NCBI RefSeq assembly: GCF_914767665.1
Contig: NC_059505.1
Location: 31,121,506-31,185,505 of the forward strand
DNA: 64,000 nt
Direction: 5' to 3'
DNA from: Harmonia axyridis
Taxonomy: Eukaryota; Arthropoda; Insecta; Coleoptera; Coccinellidae
Positions 63,276 to 64,000 of the stretch are shown here, piece after piece. The notes beneath the pieces are model-generated. The model saw only the letters and a list, made by a program, of their open reading frames with translations, was not told where the DNA came from and searched no databases. The stretch's first letter is position 1. Each line of letters begins with the position of its first letter. The position numbers were made by a program, and so were the translations under genes.

Positions 63276-64000
63276 ACGCGTAACCATTGCTATTTTGCTG
63301 CAGTCTCTCTCATATTAATGTTCACTTCAGTCATTCAGGTATAATTTTTGCAAAATCTACTGAATAATCCTTTATGGAGATTATGAGGTAATGAGAATAA
63401 TAAACATTATTTTGGTGATGGTAATAATAGTTGTAATCCGTTCAGGAATGAGAGCAATAATAAAATCAAGTTCGAATTCATCACCATAAATAACCTTTCA
63501 ATACCAATTTTCGTTCAATCAAGGTCAGTATTTCGTTATTTAGAAAAAACGAAAATAAAAGTAATGACAGTAGTAGTCGATGCCTCCAACAAAAAAAAAG
63601 AAAATTAATACCTTGTATCTCGGAAACGAAGCAAATCCGGACATACATTTATTTGGACAATAAATATAAGAATATTTGAAGTTTGTCAAAGTACTTTCGA
63701 ATCACCTTTTATATGAAGCAGGTTACCTGAAATATTGCAAACCGCTAGTAATCGCTCTGAAATTATCGGCGATATACGGACCATACTCTTAATAACAATT
63801 GCCATATAAAACGGCATTCTCAACGCTCATCACCTCCAATTTCCACCACCTCAAAACTTTCCAAACATCCCCCAATCGTTCCCATGTATCACCGCATCCG
63901 AAGGGAACCAGAGGAGGCATCTCCTGGACGCCACCAAACAAAGAGGTCTCGGCGACAGACACATCCAGTCAAAATTGCAACATCCATCGGTGCGGAAAGA
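63276..64000. other. Unassigned DNA; open frame running off the right edge
   Basis: Mostly AT-rich. From ATG at 63884 a plus-strand frame stays open for 39 codons to the window end (starts MYHRIRREPEEASPGRH), in locally GC-richer sequence. It could be the start of an exon or chance; the sequence beyond the window is needed to tell. Confidence 0.3.

Overview
The window looks like AT-rich insect intergenic or intronic DNA, most likely beetle. That guess rests only on the mix of mobile elements: mellifera-like mariners, DD41D (rosa-type) mariners, Tc1, CR1-like, jockey-like and RTE-like retrotransposons, and many short TIR elements with TA target sites. I see no tRNA, rRNA or CRISPR array and no complete host gene. 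The one host-gene candidate is a 147-bp exon at 17126-17272 with an acceptor, an ATG and a GTGAGT donor.

Layout. 1-12 kb: a DD41D mariner relic cut by the left edge, an hAT-type element with an exact 8-bp duplication, AT-rich low-complexity DNA, short TIR elements and an RTE-type tail. 13-17 kb: a foldback element, a Tc1 relic, a solo LTR (4-bp duplication CTAT) carrying an inserted element, and the candidate exon. 18-30 kb: palindromic elements, a DD41D relic, mellifera-type and SETMAR-like mariner relics. 30-36 kb: a second solo LTR, a second copy of the element found in the first LTR, a CAAGT-rich foldback, and more mariner relics. 36-46 kb: a degenerate mariner whose 3' part became a three-unit tandem array, next to a complete mariner (40406-41691) with an intact 345-residue transposase, then a third copy of the LTR-inserted element. 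47-50 kb: a jockey-like RT relic split by a repeat, and a TTA-flanked MITE. 50.6-56.3 kb: a nearly complete CR1-like retrotransposon with both ORFs open and a 1,020-bp foldback element in its 5' region. 56.4-64 kb: a second partial copy of that 5' region, tandem repeats, a third solo LTR, and a DD41D mariner nested in the TIR of another element.

Three things stand out. (1) A three-copy element (TIR AATGGACTAGTTT, no consistent target duplication, flanks AA and TT) carries a promoter with CRE palindromes and a two-exon mini-gene for a 52-56 residue peptide. The peptide resembles the N-terminus of YqaJ/SWIM-type proteins, pointing to a non-autonomous ISL2EU/Spy-like transposon. (2) The CR1-like element's ORF2 has no AUG ahead of its endonuclease domain. 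It overlaps ORF1 in the -1 frame, and a U UUU UUA heptamer lies in the ORF1 reading frame inside the overlap, suggesting -1 frameshifting. (3) The mariner-derived tandem array joins N- and C-terminal transposase pieces in each ~225-bp unit.

Almost all the intact coding capacity belongs to mobile elements. The nested insertions give a relative order: LTR before the Spy-like copy, the 570-bp TIR element before DD41D, and the CR1 5' region before the foldback. All family assignments are from reading the translated sequence, without database searches.
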